Assembly (NCBI GenBank): GCA_028274465.1
Contig: CM051457.1
Coordinates: forward strand, 59,071,550 to 59,135,549
Direction: 5' to 3'
DNA length: 64,000 nt
Source: Plantago ovata
Lineage: Eukaryota > Streptophyta > Magnoliopsida > Lamiales > Plantaginaceae
Position numbers and translations under genes: made by a program. The notes under the pieces are model-generated. The model was not told the DNA's origin, did no database searches, and saw nothing but the letters and a program-made list of their open reading frames with translations. This document shows positions 30,994-43,055 of this stretch, piece by piece. Each line of letters begins with the position of its first letter. Within the stretch, counting starts at the first letter, position 1.

Positions 30994-32490
30994 AACTCCC
31001 CAAACCGAACCTTTGCTTGTCCTCAAGCAACTAAGCTAGACTCTAATGTAAAAAACAATGCAACACAAAAAATGGAGTCTCATGCCAAATGAAATGAACT
31101 AATCTATTGAATCTATCAAAAAACATATGAACAAAAACCATACAAATCATAACATGGATATTGGTTGAAGAATGCCTCGATTGACTCATACACATTCACA
31201 TAAGCACTTATGTCAAACAAGATAGTCTCTCGTAATATTCTCTACCTGGACCTAGTCAGTGACGACGTAATTAAACATGTTAAAATACGAATGGTTGTCC
31301 CGTGCCTATGAAACTGAGGATTTACTACTGTTCACCAAGTTAAGACTTTTCCTCAAAGAGGTCGAACCAATACTGGCTCTCATCAAACGAAGGAGGGTTC
31401 CCTAAAAAAGATAACACTCCCCTATTCTACCCATCTCTCAAGCAAAGTCTTAAGCTATTCACCACTTCCTGAATGGCAGGACGAGGGTGGTCTAGAACAG
31501 ATGACACTCAAACAAAAAACAAAAATTACAACTCCATTACGAACATTACATGAATTGGAAAAAGAGACAAACGCTTTGCTAAACTGCTTTTTGGCTTTTT
31601 TTTTGGACACTTCTTTGCTTTTTTGGGGTCTTTTCTTTTTTTCGTTTTTTCTTTTCCAGATTTTTTTTCTTTTTTTTCCTTGAATTTTTTCTTTTTTTTT
31701 TTTTTTTAGCCAGTAGTAGCACAACGAAAAAGAAACAATGTCACACAAACTACCTCCCCAAACCTATTCGAAATAATAGGTTGGAGTACAAAATTTACGA
31801 AAAGGAAAATAAAATCACAACACACACTAAAAATTGAAAAACAGAAAAACAAGTCTAATGATAGTGTAACCCCCTCCCCAAACCTATTCGAGAGAATATG
31901 TTGCAAACAAAGGATCACACAATCTCACACTACCTCCTTCCTAGGCATTTAGCAATCTCAAAGCAAGGTGAAGACTTGTTGCCTCTTAGGTACATAATTA
32001 CTCGGGAAAACAACCATAAGATCCTAACATGCATCATCCTATTATAAAGGCCTTCGTGAACCGCAGTAGAGAAAACACCACTAAGTGATGTCGAGACTAC
32101 CAAGCTTAACTAAGTGCAAACATAAGTATGACAAGCCAAGCGAGAAAAACCTCAAACAAATTCATAGAGATGAAGCATATGATTAATGTCATAATTAGTT
32201 AATCTACCCAATAAAAAAGTTCAAAAATTTGGCAATAAACTCCACACAAAATATGCAAGACTATCCTAGGATGAATGTAGTGTATGCAACTAAATACTAA
32301 GAAAGCGGTAAACGTGCAAATGCAAACAAAAAACAAGATACCATACTCATCATCACAAAGCCAAACAATACTTAACATCATGGTTCACATCCCATCCCCC
32401 TCATGAAACTTAAGCTAGTCCCTAGCAAAAGAGAATGAGTAAATAAAAAGTGATACTAGATGTTACCGAACGGTTTGGCCTCGGTCGGCT
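30994..32490 (-). other. 3' non-coding region of type B element
   Basis: The same block as 4548-6019 in reverse. It contains PPT 30994-31006, T/C-rich tract 31570-31710, twin hairpins 31761-31782 and 31881-31902, and the conserved boundary with the preceding ORF at about 32462-32490, which matches the 3' end of the type A gag ORF. No credible gene. Confidence 0.78.
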
Positions 32491-32643
32491 GAGAGAGGAC
32501 ATGTGAAAAGACTAATTATCGGGATTGTAATCCCCATAATAGTCTCTCCACATGTCAGACAGGAGATCCTGTTGCTGACGGATGAGCTGTTGCTACTCCC
32601 ACATTATCTCCCTCTCATTCCGGCGATGCTCCTCAATCATCTC

Positions 32644-33794
32644 TCAATCTTGGTTGCGCTGGGCAATGTGTCCATCAAGGTCATGTCGCATTCCTTGGAC
32701 AGTAGTGGTCAAGGCTGCAACACTAGCATCGTAGTGGGCCCGAAAATCAGAGAAGTCAAGACCTTGAGACCCATGTGGTTCTCGAGGTGGTGCATGTGGT
32801 GCTTTGCGGACAAAGGGAATATCCGGGATAGGAACTCGGCCATCCATAGCTTCTTCATAATCATTATCATTGTCAGAATCAGTACGTTGGAGGGAAGCTT
32901 CAACATCAGCAGCAGCTGTGGGGTTCTTCATTTGATACCTACTCAGTTGCACATCAATAGTCAAAGGGGAAAGGGCAGCGACCTCGCAATCCCCCTCATC
33001 AATGTCCTCAACCTCGTGATATTTGCAATATGCTGTGATGAAGCTCGGAAAAATGAAGGGCTTCTTCTTCTCCCAATGATGCTCATACTCTGCATACATG
33101 ATCTGACCAATGTCTATTCGATGCTTGCATATCAAGCAGTAGAGGAGCTCAGTATAATTCGGCTGTATCCACGTGTCATTCATTCTAGGGATCAAGTTGA
33201 AAATGCAGAATTTCATAACCACCTTAGCCTCGATACTAAGGTCACTCTGATGTATCCGCCCAGGTTGTGCTCCGGTATCTGGATACACATATTCCGTGTT
33301 GCAAATCACATCTGTGATGGCACTTCTGATCCCCCTAGTGGCCCTCGAATACACATAGGAGTGGTTGCTTTCGGTGAATTCCCGTTCCCCTAAATGGATG
33401 AATGCAGAAATTGAGGCCGGTGTCCATGGCACAATTACACCTCGAACGAGTACCCTCTCCTTCTCCTCAAGATCAGTGTACCCAGTATAGAACTCATGGA
33501 GGAGGCTCGTATCGTACCCTTAAATCGGTTGGAAGTAAACCAACCCCAATTCCTTTTCCTTGCCAGACGGGAGAGCGTCTTGTAACCTGCCCTGTGAGCT
33601 AGTCCATCTGGAATGTCTATCCTTCTGTCCGGTATAATTGATCGCCCACCTTGAGTTAGCTCCGCTTCGAGCCTCTGTCGGACGTCGATTGCGGCAAGAG
33701 ACAACTCGAACAGCTCGTGGGAAGGTTGGGAGCTTGATGCTGCCCCCTTACCCCTCTTGCTTGAGCCAGCTTTCTTCTTGTCTCGTGGAGCCAT
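32644..33794 (-). pseudogene. Athila env-position ORF, frameshifted
   Basis: ATG 33794 follows a good acceptor (TATGTAG|GAACC). The N-terminus is basic and Ser-rich (MAPRDKKKAGSSKRGKG), then a folded-looking region. The frame breaks near 33435 and continues from 33432 to 32644 with aromatic and acidic segments and a predicted helical C-terminus. The order resembles the uncharacterised protein encoded after pol in Athila elements, often called env-like or putative plant transposon protein. No confident membrane segment is seen, so an envelope role is not supported by the sequence. Plus-strand ORFs here are shadows. Confidence 0.62.
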
Positions 33795-33799
33795 GGTTC

Positions 33800-34350
33800 C
33801 TACATACAACAATTAGTATCTTGTATGACACAAAACAGATTTATGCATATGCAAATGCAAGAGTGAACACACGAGTGATATCTACAACAATCGAACTCCT
33901 CAAAACCTCCATGTCTAGTCTAGCTACTTCTGGAACTAAAAAGCAACATACCAACATATCGAAGACATGTAACATATCACTTTAAGCTCTAGCTAGACAA
34001 CAAATAGCCTTAAATCATAAGGCTCAATTCATACCATAGTACCAAAAAATCTACTATCATAAATCCTCAACTTCATCAATCATGCATTCTACCATCATGC
34101 CCACAATTATCACATCAACAAACACAACTTTAAACATGGAATGAAAGGAAAAGAAACATTGCACCTTAAGAGATAGACATCTAGTAGGCAAAATTCTCAA
34201 TCCAACAAACCAAGCATAATTGAACATGAAATTGATAGTGAATAACGTTTCTAATCACTCAAATCATCAACCCATACATCATATAAGCTTAATTGAAACA
34301 TAAATCAAAAAAACCCCAAATTTGAAAAATTAGGGTTCATATGAGATTAC
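33800..34350 (-). other. Probable intron before env-position ORF
   Basis: On minus the donor is GAG|GTAATC (GT at 34350-34349) and the acceptor TATGTAG|GAACCATGG (AG at 33801-33800). The 551-bp span is AT-rich. The donor context is kept in two other copies (GT at 14263 plus; about 40173 minus). It would splice the leader to the env-position ATG. Confidence 0.5.
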
Positions 34351-34574
34351 CTCAAATCCGAAGAATGAATGAAGTAGGAAGAAATTTGTTCGGATGAAAA
34401 GAAAGAGCACGTAATGGGCTTCGATTGAAGCTAAAGAACACACAATTTGGTGGAAGATTGAAGGTTTAATGAAAGATTGAAGAAATTTTGATTTTTTGGG
34501 AATTTTGGGAGTAAGATTGTGAAGAAGATGGGAAAAATGAGGAAATGGGGGCAAAGCCCCGTTTTTATTCTTAA

Positions 34575-34685
34575 GATCCCACGGGGCGAGTCGCCCCGTG
34601 TGTGGGGCGAATCGCCCCCTACGTCCAGAGAGCGCGGAGCTCTCTGGTCATGGGGGGCGATTCGCCCCCCACCTCTAGAGGTGGG
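34575..34685 (-). repeat. Palindrome cluster in type B leader
   Basis: Counterpart of 13908-14037: GGGGCGAGTCGCCCC, GGGGCGAATCGCCCC and GGGGGCGATTCGCCCCC, with the 23-nt hairpin at 34625-34647 (arms CCAGAGAGC / GCTCTCTGG, loop changed). Confidence 0.78.
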
Positions 34686-34937
34686 GAGACGAAACTTTTC
34701 GAAAAAACTCAGTTTTTAATCCCCGAAAACCATTTTACTCATAAAACCACTCGGAAAAGTTCACTCAAACATAAACATAAGCACAAATGACACTGAGACG
34801 AACAAATTCACATAAGAATAGCAAATTGTTCAATGCATGAATGCATGCAATAAAGCGGTAAAAAAGCGATAAAAACTTCGGGTTGCCTCCCGGATAGCGC
34901 CATTGTTTATAGTCTTTGACCCGACTCCTTCTTGCGC

Positions 34938-37087
34938 CTAGCTCTTCTTCTTGAGGGTACTAGACTTCCCCTTCATGGATCTCCTCCTCATGCCACGAAC
35001 CTGTGAATGAGAATGAACATAGACAGCGAGACAAAAATAGTTAACAGTGTGAGAAGCATCGAAGTGGATATTTGGACCAGATATGGCTCGCAACACATGT
35101 TGTTTGCCATCCACTTCAATGGTGCAAGTTCTTCGATAGATGTCTATCACGGAGCCTAGCTTAGTCAAGAACGTTCGCCCCAAGAGAACAACATCCCCCA
35201 TTCCAGGTGTAGACGCCGACATAACTACAAAGTTGGTGTACACGGAAGCTTCACCAATCTTAACCAATACGTTCTTCACAACGCCTTCGGGTCTCACAAA
35301 GGATCCATCCGCCAATTGCACAATAGCCTTATGCTCAGATAGTTTTCCAAGGCTACTATTCTCAAACACATTCATTGGGAGCACATTAGAGTAAGATCAC
35401 GTGTCTAGTGTAGCACGAACATCTTCAAGTTCACCAATCCCGACCTTAACGTCGAAACTTTGAGGGATTGGCTCGGGATCCTCTTGCTCCTCTTCACTCT
35501 CATCAGAACCAAGGTCCTTCTCTTCTTCCTTGGCTAGTGGGGGTTCTTCATCCTTGCAACGCTCAGACTTAGCAACCTACTTAGCTACAGGAAGATAACC
35601 CACCAAGGTAATGGACATCGACTTCTCAGTGTTGCTAGGCAGCTTCCCTTGCTCCCTACTTGCTCCTGGTCAATCAACTCTTGCATCTTTTGATGGGCAA
35701 GCCTAGTGCTCTCTTCCAATCGATCAAGCCTCGCCCTAGTCTTCTCAGAATCTTTTTCATAACGCTTAAGAAGACTTTGGGTGTGAGCAACCATCTTTTG
35801 CAAGTTCTCCATGAGTAGAGATGTCTTCGACTTCGGTTGCTCTTTCGGAGCGGGATTTTCGCAGTGATCATTACCATAGTTAAGCTTACTACGGTCTTGG
35901 TTAGGGCCATATGTTTGGGTAGCCGGTGCGTATCGTTGATTGTTCCGGAATCCTATTCTCCAAAATCCACCTCGAGGATTCCTTCCGTCTTGTCCGTAGC
36001 TAGCTTCCTTAGTACCAAATTCCGTAGCAAAGGCTTCCTCTTCGCCTCCTTGAACCCAATTGCCATCATCATATGCAAGCTCCGATCTACACATATGAGC
36101 TCCATGCCCATAGTTCTTGCATATTCGGCAAACCTCGTTTGACATAGCTATTCCTGCGGAGTTCTTGAGGACTTGTTTCAACTCGTTGGTAAAGCACTCG
36201 AATCGATCCCCGTTCCCCCCATACATAGGGGTCTCCTGAGTAGGTGGAGCTTCAGGTCCACGTCTCCTAATCATCGCTCTTGGATCCTTGAATTTCGAAC
36301 CCTTAGCAAGCCTTTCGGAAACCGCCCGGACGGCTTCCGCGGTTTCTTCCCAAATATTGCCACGGCATTGGAAATCCATCACTTGTTGGTTCTCAAAGGT
36401 CAATCCATTGTAGAAGTGTTGGACGAGATCCGAAAGCTCAAAACCATGGTGAGGGCACTTGTTCATGAGGTCTTGGAACCTCTCAAACGCGGTGTAGATG
36501 GTCTCATCATAGTCTTGTTTGAACCCAGTGATTTGCGCCTTAAGCGCGGTAGTCAAGGTGTGAGGGAAGTATTTCTCCATGAATGCTGAAAAAACCTTTT
36601 CCCAAGTGTCCAGCGAACCCGCCAGTAGAGAACTCAACCATGACTTGGCTCTGTCGCCAAGCCCCATAGCAAAAACCTTCATTCTCAACTCGTCCGTTGT
36701 TATTTCAGCTCCGGGTCGTGGGAGTTGGTTGACGAAATCATCGATATCGTGCAAGTACCCCATCACATCTTCCCTTGCTAAGCCATAGAACCTCGAAAGT
36801 TGTTGGAATGCGTGGTTCTTGATTTCCAGATATCGAGTTGCAGACGAAAGAACAATCGTCGATCCCGTCATACGATCTTTGGAGGGTTGAACCCATGCTT
36901 TCAGTGGTCTAGCTTCTGCCATTAAGACGATTTCCTTAAAAAGTCTGTGTAGAGATTCAGAGAAATCGGTATCCTCTATTTCCTCTAGTTCACGTCGTCG
37001 AAGTAGTCGCCTTCTTTGGTGGTAGACTCTGTCGATTTCAGCGATTGATTCAGCAAGCGGTGTTCCCCTAGATCGTGTACTTCACAT
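34938..37087 (-). pseudogene. gag-pro: Athila-like gag-protease with several lesions
   Basis: ATG 37087 is followed at once by TGA (37084-37082; CGA in the plus copy at 11505). The open stretch therefore begins at an internal Met (36922) and runs to 35585 with the gag domain and CCHC knuckle CRICKNYGHGAHMC. A small rearrangement near 35575-35585 breaks the join to protease. The protease active site reads Asp-Thr-stop, TGA at 35399-35397 replacing the Gly codon. The remaining protease tail is open from 35384 to 34938. Each lesion alone would inactivate the product. Confidence 0.88.
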
Positions 37088-37208
37088 ACACTATATGTAA
37101 CAAGCTAGAAAGGAGTATCAGGGAGATCAAATAGAAAAAATAAAAATTACTAGAACTAGGAATTGAATGCTGAAAATATATAAAGCTAAACAGAAAAAAG
37201 GAGTATAG

Positions 37209-37226
37209 TCCCCAGCAACGGCGCCA
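37209..37226 (-). promoter_or_regulatory. Primer binding site, tRNA-Asp type, one mismatch
   Basis: TCCCCAGCAACGGCGCCA on plus, adjoining the 5' LTR at 37230. It carries the same mismatch as 11361-11378. Confidence 0.85.
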
Positions 37227-37229
37227 ATT

Positions 37230-38410
37230 TGATGAACCGGAATTTGTCAGATTCTAATTAATCAAATAAATTTGTATTTAGCCAAAGGCAATTCAAAACT
37301 ACAACGAAAACCGTAGTGTAGCAGTAAAATAACCTCGAGTGTCGATCTCTAAGGACTATAACTAGCTTTATCTAATCTAACCTTAACTATAAAATCAACA
37401 GACGACTTAGCACAGATTTTTCTTATCAAGATAATGGAAGTTAGTGATAGTATGATCATTCAAAGCATAGTGGGTTAATAATCATGCATGAAGTACCCGA
37501 TCGGTTTGCATAGAGATCTTTGATCATGAATTGTCCAATGTGTTCCGTTATTATTCAACACTACGAAGATAGAGGGCTTAGATAGATCAAATAAATAAAG
37601 CAATAACTCAAAGTCTGATTCGCTTTACCGCCATCAGCATAATTACTAACCCTTCGCTAAGAAATCACATACTATCACCAACAATAGATTTAGCTACTCA
37701 TAGATGTCATGCAATCAACAGAAATCATAGCAAGACGGAATGAAAACATGTTGAAAGATAAATAAATATAAATAGAAAAATCTGAGATACAATGTTACCG
37801 AAGGTTGTTAATCTCCGAAGAATCGCGATCTCACAAGCTCCAAAACGATAAGAAAAATTATCTCCTATGCTAAGAATTCCCAGAACAGGCTCCGGAGAAT
37901 TCCTACCTAAAACTAATAAAAAAGGTGTGAAAAAAGGTCTGAGAAAGTATGAAAAACGGAGAAAACTAAACAACTATATATAGGGGTTCGGAACGTGTGG
38001 GGCGAGTCGCCCCACACACCGGGCGAATCGCCTGGTGTGGGGCGAATGGCCCGGGAGGTGCAGTCGGCGATTTACGCATTTTCGACGCGTTTTTGGATTT
38101 CTTTTCCTTTTCGGACTCGGTTTTTGGCTTCTAGTGACCTTTTAGCCTTCAGACTCGACCCCTAGACTTCAAATCCTATCCGGAATCTTCTCGATACTCC
38201 AAAAATGTCCCCGGAACACCAATTCTTTGTTTTCTTCAATATAATTGCCCGGAAAACCACGTTTTTCACCCAAAACCTGTAAAATGCAAACTAAAGGGAA
38301 ACGTGACACTATTCTAATAAAATGCATTAAAATATAGCTAAATTAACATAGAGGATAGCTAAAATAGGTGAAAAGGACTCGAATGAAGGGTGTAAAATAC
38401 ACGTTCATCA
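37230..38410 (-). mobile_element. 5' LTR of type B element
   Basis: An 1181-bp LTR with intact termini. CTATATATA lies at 37974-37982. Its palindrome block (to about 38055) has lost the boundary between units 1 and 2 by a short deletion, and so has three units. TSD TGTTG follows at 38411-38415. Confidence 0.92.
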
Positions 38411-40409
38411 TGTTGCGCTCAACGCGACAATGGTAACTTCCCTTCATCTGACTGACTCGAATGCATCTAGGATCGATGAAGTGTCTATCCCAATAATACA
38501 TCCACAGGCGTCTTCAGTGAGTTGCTTGGTGAAATCCAATATCTATTATGACTATCATAATAATATTGATACGCTGGCCAGCGGTTTAACCAATCACAAC
38601 TATGAACGACTATGAGCAGTGCTCTCCTGTGCTACACGTGAGAGATGAATCCTTCACAGAATCACTTATCACCCCATTTGTATGTAGCCATAATCCTGGA
38701 TCGTGTCTTGGGTCAACTGCTTATTCAGAGCTGACATCAACGGGTCCACCAAGGATATGGGGCAACAAATGTGATGATAAAGTTCTGTAAGTCCAAAGGA
38801 CGACTGGCATCACTTCGACAACTTTCCGGTTCCCATAGACACTTCGGTGTAGAGTATACATCGATGGGAGTTTCCGGTGGGTACTTCCATTGTTCGGTAA
38901 TCACCCTTCGAACAACTGTGCGGAGTTATGGGAACGTTTCTAGATTGTCTAACAATCCGTTCCGTGGCCGTGGGATCGGCTCACACTTGCTCTAACAAGT
39001 ATAACCTCCACGCATACTAGTCTCACCTGGTTCATTCAGACCCCTACATCCGAGATGAACCTCGACTAGGGAGAGTTTGGGATAGATGATAACTCACATA
39101 GCTCCCACTATCTTTGTGATCGGTCATCTATCCGAGGGGACATGTTTGATATCAATACAGACAGGAATAGAGATATGACATGTTGTAAGCCTGGTGTAAT
39201 ATAAATATGAAAGCGATACTCAATAGTCAAACAAACAAACATATATTATATTACGTTGACCTGTGTAATAGTACATATATGCCCTTAATAAGGGCTGTCT
39301 GCCCTTAATAAAGACTGTCTCTAGGACATATACACTATCAAAAGTCACAACAGAGCGCAGACATGAGGAGAATCTGGTGAGTATTAAACAAGAATTGTCA
39401 AAGCTGACCTCTGATCAGCAAGCAATCATCATGAAATACAACAGCCTAAGTACTCTTGCTGAAAATTGCAATGAGTTCTTTTATCTACACATTACTCAAA
39501 TGATGCAATCCATATCTAAGGGGGAAGATAAGCAAAAGAGATCTTCAAGGAAGAAAACCCCTACTGAAGCGCCGAACCACCTCCAATACCTCATTGTAGC
39601 CAAACGAAAATGCTCCTCTCCCTTTTTGGCATGGTTCCTACAAACATCCATTAGTACCTCGCACAACAAAAAACTTTGTGCATATGCAAATGCAAGAGTG
39701 AAACAAACGAGTAACTTCATTATCACACCTAATCTTCAAAACCCCAAGTCTAATCTAGCTACCACAATGCAACGTATCAACATATCATAATATGTAACAT
39801 ATCTCAACATGCTTTGTGCTAGATAACTAGTAACCTCAAATCACAAGATTCACTCAAACCATAGTACTCAAAAATTTCACCAAAAAGTCTCAAACCCCAT
39901 CATTCAAGTGTTCAACCATGATGTCTACCTTTATCATACCAATACTTTCATCATATAACATGGAATGAAGAAAAAGGAGCAATGCAAAACGAGACATAGA
40001 TATCAAGTAAGCAAAAATTCCCAATTTACCAAACCAAGCAAAATTGAGCAAGCAATTGGTAATGAAAATCAATTCTAATCACATAAACAATCAACCCATA
40101 CATCATATAAGCTCAATTGAAGCATAAATCAGAAAACCCCTAAATTTGAAAAATTAGGGTTCATGTGAAGTTACCTCAGACCTGAAAAACAAATGCACTA
40201 GGATGAAAGTTGTTCGGATAGAATTAAAGAGCACGTAATGGGCTTCGAATGAAGCTAAAGAACACAAAATTTGATGGAGAGTAGAAGAAATTATGGAAGA
40301 AAGAACATTTTTCGAGTTTTTGGGTGTTTTGGAGAAAGGCAGGTGAAGAAGATGAGAGAATGAGGGTTTGGGGGAAGAATCTCGCTTTTCACCTTGCCTG
40401 AAGACGGAG

Positions 40410-40510
40410 GGAGATTCTCCCCGTGTGTGGGGCGATTTGCCCCCTATTGCCAGAGAATCTAAAACTCTCTGGCTCTGTGGGGCGATTCGCCCCCCACCTC
40501 CAGAGGTGGG
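40410..40510 (-). repeat. Palindrome cluster in type B leader
   Basis: A third copy of the leader cluster. GC palindromes are partly decayed (GGGGCGATTTGCCCC, GGGGCGATTCGCCCC), but the 23-nt hairpin is kept at 40450-40472, with 7-bp arms CCAGAGA / TCTCTGG and an enlarged loop. Confidence 0.72.
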
Positions 40511-40759
40511 GAGACGAATTTTTTTCGAAAAACTCAGTTTTTTATCCCCGAAAACCATTCTGCTCATAAAAAACACTCGAAAAAGTTCACTCAAACATAA
40601 ACATAAGTACAAAACAACACATAAACGAAAAAATTCACATAAAGAGAGGCAAATTGTTCAATGTATGAATGCATGCAAAGCAATAAAGCGATAAAAACTC
40701 CGGGTTGCCTCCCGGATAGCGCCATTGTTTATAGTCTTTGACTCGACTTCTTCTTGCTC

Positions 40760-42919
40760 CTAGTTCTTCTTTTTTAGGGTACTATACTTCCCCTTCATGG
40801 ATCTTTTCGTCATGCCACGAACCTGTGAATGAGAATGAACATAGACAACAAGACCAAAGTAGTTAACGTCGTGAGAAGCACTGAAGTGAATATTTGGATC
40901 AGATATGGCTCGCAACACATGTTTCTTGCCATCCACCTCAATGGTGCAAGTTCTTCGGTAGATGTCTATCACGGAGCGTAGCTTAGTCAAGAACGTTCGC
41001 CCCAAGAGAACAACATCCCCCATCCCAGGTGTAGACGCCGGCATAACTACAAAGTTGGTGTACACAGAAGCTTCACCAATCTTAACCAATACGTTCTTCA
41101 CAACGCCTTCGGGTCTCACAAAGGATCCATCCGCCAATTGCACAATAGCCTTATACTCAGATAGTTTTCCAAGGCTACGCTTCTCAAACACATTCATTGG
41201 GAGCACATTAGAGTAAGACCCCTTATCTAGTGTAGCACGAACATCTTCAAGTTCACCAATCCCAACCTTAACATCGAAACTCTGAGGGATTGGCTCAGGA
41301 TCGTCTTGCTCCTCATCACTCACATCAGAACCAAGGTCCTTCTCTTCTTCCTTGGCTAGTGGGGGTTCTTCATCCTTGCAACGCTCACATTTAGCAACCT
41401 TCTTGATGGTGATTTCAACAGGAAGATCACCTACCAAGGTAATGGACATCGACTTCTCAATGTTGCTAGGCAACTTCCCTTGCTCCCTACTTGATCCACG
41501 GTCAATCAACTCTTGCATCTTTTGATGGGAAAGCCTAGTGCTTTCTTCCACACGATCAAGCCTCGCCCTAGTCTTCTCAGAATCTTCTTCATAACGCTTA
41601 AGAAAACTTTGGGTGTGATCAACTATTTTTTGCAAGTTCTCCATGAGTAGAGTTGTCTTCGACTTCGGTTACTCTTTGGGAGTGGGATTTTTGCAGTGAT
41701 AATTACCATAGCTAAGCTTACTACGGTCTTTGTTATTGCCATAAGTTTAGCTAGCCGGTGCGTATCCTTGATTGTTCCGGAACCCTCTTTTCCAAAATCC
41801 ACCTCGAGGATTCCTACCATCTTGTCCGTAGCTAGCTTCTTGAGTAACAAATTCCGTAGCAAAAGCTTCCTCTTTGCTCCCTTGAACCAAATTGCCATCA
41901 TCATATGCAAGCTCCGATCTACACATATGAGCTCCATGCCCAAAGTTCTTGCATATTCGGCAAACATCATTCGACATAGCTGTTCCAGCGGAGCTCTTGA
42001 GGACTTGTTTCAACTCATTGGTAAAGCACTCGAATCGATCCCCATTCCCCCCATACATAGGGGCCTCCTGAGTAGGTGGAGCTTCAGGTCCACGTCTACT
42101 AACCATTGCTCTTGGATCCTTGAATTGCGAACCTTTAGCAAGCCTTTCGAAAACCGCCCAGACGGCTTCTGCGGTTTCCTCCCAAATATTGCCACGACAT
42201 TGGAAATCCACCACTTGCTGATTCTCAAAGGTCAGTCCATTGTAGAAGTGTTGGACAAGATTCGAAAGCTCAAAACCATGGTGAGGGCACTTGTTCATGA
42301 GGTCTTGGAAGCTGTCAAACGCGGTGTAGATGGTCTCATCATAGTCTTTTTTGAACCCAGTGATTTGCGCCTTAAGCGCGGTAGTCAAGGTGAGAGGAAA
42401 GTATTTCTCCATGAATGCTGAAAAAACCTTTTCCCAAGTGTCAAGCGAACCCGCCGGTAGAGAACTCAACCATGACTTGGCCCTGTCGTCAAGCCCCATA
42501 GCAAAAACCTTCATTCTCAACTCATCCGGTGATATTTCAGCTCTAGGTCGTGGGAGTTGGTTGACGAAGTCATCGATATCGTGCAAGTACCCCATCACAT
42601 CTTCCCTTGCTAAGCCATAGAACCTCGGAAGTTGTTGGAACGCGTGGTTTTTTATTTCCAGATCTCGAGTTGCAGGCGAAAGAACAATCGCCGGTCCCCT
42701 CATACGATCCTTGGTGGGTTGAACCCATGCTTTCAGTGGTCTAGCTTCTGTCATTCTGACGATTTCCTTAAAAAGACTGTGTAGAGATTCAGAGAAATCG
42801 GTATCCTCTATTTCCTCAAGTTCACGTCGTCGAAGTAGTTGGCTTCTTTGGTGGTAGACTCTGTCGGTTTCAGCGATTGGTTCAGCAAGCGTTGCTCCCC
42901 TAGATCGTGTACTTCGCAT
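40760..42919 (-). pseudogene. gag-pro: Athila-like gag-protease, two stops and mutated active site
   Basis: ATG 42919 opens a 390-codon gag with the capsid-like domain and knuckle CRICKNFGHGAHMC. TAA at 41749-41747 (Gln in other copies) and TAA at 41671-41669 interrupt it. The protease part is open from 41644 to 40760 but its catalytic triplet reads Asp-Lys-Gly (Lys codon 41224-41222), so it would be inactive. Spacing and order match 11502-13661. Confidence 0.88.
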
Positions 42920-43034
42920 ACACTATCTGTAACAAGCTAAGAAAGGAGTATCAAAGAGATCAAATAAAAGAAAACTAAAACTAGGAATTGAATGCTGAAA
43001 ATATAAATAAGCTAAACAGAAAAAAGGAGTATAG

Positions 43035-43052
43035 TCCCCGACAACGGCGCCA
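43035..43052 (-). promoter_or_regulatory. Primer binding site, tRNA-Asp type
   Basis: TCCCCGACAACGGCGCCA on plus, 3 bp from the LTR at 43056. It is the same one-base variant as 17307-17324. Confidence 0.83.
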
Positions 43053-43055
43053 ATT

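Larger units (their letters stand above)
29806..38410 (-). mobile_element. Complete non-autonomous Athila-like element, type B (8.6 kb)
   Basis: On the minus strand in transcription order: 5' LTR 38410-37230, PBS 37226-37209, gag-protease 37087-34938, palindrome-rich leader and probable intron, env-position ORF 33794-32644, 3' non-coding region, PPT 31006-30994, 3' LTR 30993-29806. It is flanked by TSD TGTTG. It has no RT, RNase H or integrase. All its ORFs are broken, so it is now dead, but it gives the full plan of the type B family. Confidence 0.93.
28607..39349 (-). mobile_element. Copia 5' LTR, interrupted by an Athila-like insertion
   Basis: The LTR starts next to the PBS (TGTAAGAAAATATGG on plus) and appears to end near 39349 in AAGTCACA, so on minus it runs TGTGACTT...TTCTTACA. 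Removing the insertion at 29806-38410 and one TSD copy leaves about 2.1 kb. A 16-bp palindrome CTACTATATATAGTAG (29112-29127) contains a minus-strand TATA candidate. The right boundary is uncertain by some tens of bases because only one LTR of this element is in view. Confidence 0.6.

Noticed and set aside
32503..33393. 296-codon plus-strand ORF
   Set aside because: Exact antisense shadow of the env-position ORF on the minus strand, without its own start context or domain.
36173..36589. Plus-strand ORFs opposite gag (also 41696-42421, 63377-63997 minus)
   Set aside because: Antisense shadows of the conserved gag frame; they recur only because gag recurs.
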